Source: Maricaulis sp. (GTDB taxonomy: Bacteria > Pseudomonadota > Alphaproteobacteria > Caulobacterales > Maricaulaceae). Taken from it: a DNA stretch of 64,000 nucleotides. The notes beneath the pieces are model-generated. The model ran no database searches and was not told the DNA's origin. It saw only the letters and a list, made by a program, of their open reading frames with translations. Position numbers and translations under genes: made by a program. Shown piece after piece: positions 62,334-64,000 of this stretch. Each line of letters opens with the position of its first letter. The stretch's first letter is position 1. The stretch lies in the NCBI RefSeq assembly GCF_030149425.1, contig NZ_JASBRQ010000002.1, positions 83,787 through 147,786 on the forward strand, written 5' to 3'.

Positions 62334-62852
62334 TCAGTCGATACCAACCACATCGCTGCGCCGCTCCATCCAGGCAATGTCGCGCCATTGCCCCTGCATC
62401 GGCCCGTAGAGCATTTTGCCCAGGCGCTTGCGGTAGCCCAGCAGCTCGAAACCACATTTCTCGTGCAAGGCGATGGAGACCTCATTCTCGCGCATAATGC
62501 CCGCAACGAGCATCCATATGCCCTCAGCCTCGGAGGCCTCGACCAAAGCACCCAGCAAGGCCTTGCCTATGCCCTGCCCCTTGGCCCGGCCGGCGATATA
62601 GATCGTCACCTCCGCCACACCGCCGTAAACGCAGCGCGAGGATGTCGGGCTCAACACCGCCCAACCTGTCACGCCATCTGCATCTTCAGACACCAGACGC
62701 GGCGTTGCCAGCTTGCCGCCATCAAAATGCGGCCAATCCGGTGCCCGGGTTTCAAAGGTCGCGTGACCGGTCTCGATGCCTTCCTGGTAAATCGCCAGAA
62801 CAGCATCGGCATCAGTGCCTGTCATGGTGCGAATCTTGATCATGTCGCTCAT
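62334..62852 (-). CDS. GNAT acetyltransferase, phosphinothricin/MnaT-like
   Basis: A 172-residue cytosolic GNAT enzyme. The acetyl-CoA motif is G-R-A-K-G-Q-G-I-G-K-A-L-L (about residues 90-102); the C-terminus has the pattern F-E-L-L-G-Y-R-K-R-L-G-K, as in the PAT/MnaT clade that acetylates the amine of phosphinothricin, methionine sulfoximine or related amino acids. The ATG at 62852 follows AGAGGCGGG. It diverges from an AraC-type regulator that may control it. Confidence 0.86.
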   Translation of the reverse strand: MSDMIKIRTMTGTDADAVLAIYQEGIETGHATFETRAPDWPHFDGGKLATPRLVSEDADGVTGWAVLSPTSSRCVYGGVAEVTIYIAGRAKGQGIGKALLGALVEASEAEGIWMLVAGIMRENEVSIALHEKCGFELLGYRKRLGKMLYGPMQGQWRDIAWMERRSDVVGID

Positions 62853-62976
62853 ATTACCCGCCTCTTGCCATGGACGCTGCACAAACGCGTCCATGGCGGA
62901 GCAACTCCGCAAGATTTGTCCTGCGGCCCCGTGGTTTGAACAAGCCGACAGCAAAACCGCGTTCAAGAGGCGTCAC

Positions 62977-63816
62977 ATGAATCACCCCGAAAACTACCAG
63001 CAGCGCTTCCTTCGCGTGATGGAGTACATCCAGTCCAATCTGGAGGGTGATCTAAGCCTGGACGCTTTGGCCGACGCGGCTTGTCTGTCTCGTTTTCATT
63101 TCCACCGCGTTTTCTGCGCCGTTATGGGGGAAACACCCGCAGCAGTGGTTGCGCGGCTTCGCATGACCCGGGCGGCCGGGGAGCTGGTGCGGACTGGCAT
63201 ACCGATCGACGCGATTGCAGATCGAGCCGGACATAGCAGCACACGCAGCTTCGCGCGGGCTTTAAAGGCCAGCGTGGGCCTGACCCCAACGCAATTGCGA
63301 CGGCTGGGAGAAGACGATGGCATCACCCCAGACCGCAAGGACAGCGAGCCTATGTACCCCGTTGAAATAACTACCGAAGCGCCACGTCGCCTGGCGGCGA
63401 TCCGTCATCATGGCAGCTATGAAAGTAATGGCATCGCCTTCGAAACGCTTTCCAGCGCCTGCAGCTCTCAGCAGCTGTGGCCGTACATGAAGGAGATGAT
63501 CGGCGTTTATCATGACGATCCAGGCTTGGTCGCCCCGGAAGCGCTTAAATCACATGCCGGCGTAGTTCTCAGCGCGGGAGCCAGTTTCTCCGCTCCGCTT
63601 GAGGAAGTCGCGCTTTCCGGCGGGCGCTATGCCGTACTGCACTACAAGGGCCTGTACGCGACCTTTCAGGCCGCCTTCGATTATCTTTTCGGACATTGGC
63701 TGCCGGATGCCAATGAAGAACCCCGCGATGAAGCGATCTTTGTCGCGTTCCGAACCAATCCGCGCGAGACCGCGCCAGAGGACAACTGCGCCGATATTTA
63801 TCTTCCCCTGAAATAG
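62977..63816 (+). CDS. AraC-family regulator with GyrI-like effector domain
   Basis: A 279-residue protein: N-terminal AraC double helix-turn-helix (residues about 8-106; LSLDALADAACLSRFHFHRVF and the second HTH AIADRAGHSSTRSFARAL) and a C-terminal GyrI/Rob-type small-molecule-binding domain (about 123-279, R-R-L-A-A-I-R-H-H-G-S-Y). The order matches Rob/SoxS-like sensors of toxic compounds. The ATG at 62977 has AAGAGG six bases before. Divergent from the PAT-like gene with 124 bases between. Confidence 0.88.
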   Translation: MNHPENYQQRFLRVMEYIQSNLEGDLSLDALADAACLSRFHFHRVFCAVMGETPAAVVARLRMTRAAGELVRTGIPIDAIADRAGHSSTRSFARALKASVGLTPTQLRRLGEDDGITPDRKDSEPMYPVEITTEAPRRLAAIRHHGSYESNGIAFETLSSACSSQQLWPYMKEMIGVYHDDPGLVAPEALKSHAGVVLSAGASFSAPLEEVALSGGRYAVLHYKGLYATFQAAFDYLFGHWLPDANEEPRDEAIFVAFRTNPRETAPEDNCADIYLPLK

Positions 63817-63917
63817 CTTTTCGGTACCCGCCCGCCAGGCACAGGCTTGCGTGGGCGGGCAACCCCCACTATACCGCCGCAAACCTTGTCCAGGGCCTTT
63901 CAACACCGGGAGAGATG

Positions 63918-64000
63918 ATGAGCCGCGCGGCCTTCACCTACGACTTTCCCCACCGCCACCTGATTTCGGTGGCTGACCTCAATCCCGTTGACATCCAGAT
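63918..64000 (+). CDS. pyrB: Aspartate carbamoyltransferase, N-terminal fragment
   Basis: The first 27 codons before the right edge read M-S-R-A-A-F-T-Y-D-F-P-H-R-H-L-I-S-V-A-D, continuing L-N-P-V-D-I-Q. F-P-H-R-H-L...L-P-D is the usual opening of alphaproteobacterial PyrB, the committed enzyme of pyrimidine synthesis. The start may be the ATG at 63915 or 63918; GGGAGAG spacing favours 63918. Confidence 0.8.
   Translation, partial: MSRAAFTYDFPHRHLISVADLNPVDIQ

Noticed and set aside
63827..63859. Hairpin CCCGCCC/GGGCGGG between araC and pyrB as a terminator or pyrimidine attenuator
   Set aside because: Long loop, no T-run and no leader peptide; insufficient to call.

Overview
The window is GC-rich, densely coded chromosomal DNA from an alphaproteobacterium, most likely a stalked, holdfast-bearing marine member of the Maricaulis/Hyphomonadaceae group. 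This rests on gene content: a near-complete holdfast (hfs) polysaccharide locus in the Caulobacter order E-F-G-H-C-B-A-D, an abundance of exported peptidases with a TonB receptor, and a gatCAB / ruvX / pyrB housekeeping block. No database search was run, so the taxonomy is inference. I saw no tRNA, rRNA, CRISPR array, transposase or phage gene.

0-34 kb is a nutrient-scavenging region rich in exported hydrolases: an alpha/beta hydrolase, gamma-glutamyltransferase, an exported PepF-type M3 peptidase followed by a fused aconitase-X dehydratase, a PPC-domain metalloprotease, a lipoprotein Dcp-type M3 peptidase, a serine hydrolase, a TonB-dependent receptor, a penicillin-acylase-type Ntn hydrolase and a 1081-residue beta-propeller/amidohydrolase. 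Between them lie a Zn-type CobW GTPase with DUF1826, murI, an amine-oxidase/cupin pair, a solenoid-membrane fusion protein, trhO and a glutathione transferase. Zur-box-like palindromes sit in front of the cobW/pepF divergon and the dcp gene, with a weaker one before the propeller-amidohydrolase, suggesting that zinc supply controls part of this peptidase set.

33.7-34.6 kb is a 1-kb gene-free stretch packed with palindromic intergenic repeats, followed by a SulP transporter. 36.5-49 kb is the holdfast locus: hfsE, then a reverse-strand pair (acyltransferase plus ATP-grasp), hfsF-hfsG-hfsH and a second GT2 as one overlapping operon, hfsC-hfsB-hfsA on the other strand, and hfsD divergent from hfsA. 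The products would build an undecaprenyl-linked oligosaccharide, modify it, flip it (HfsF), polymerise it (HfsC) and export it (HfsA/B/D).

49-64 kb holds a Sel1-type small protein, an uncharacterised membrane protein, a 2OG-Fe(II) oxygenase, a MscS channel, a class-3 lipase flanked by intergenic repeats, the gatC-gatA-(two extra genes)-gatB operon, ruvX, an AEC permease, an exported PqqB-like metallo-beta-lactamase-fold protein, a PAT-like acetyltransferase, an AraC-GyrI regulator and the start of pyrB. Three convergent gene pairs end on one shared CTAG that supplies both stop codons.
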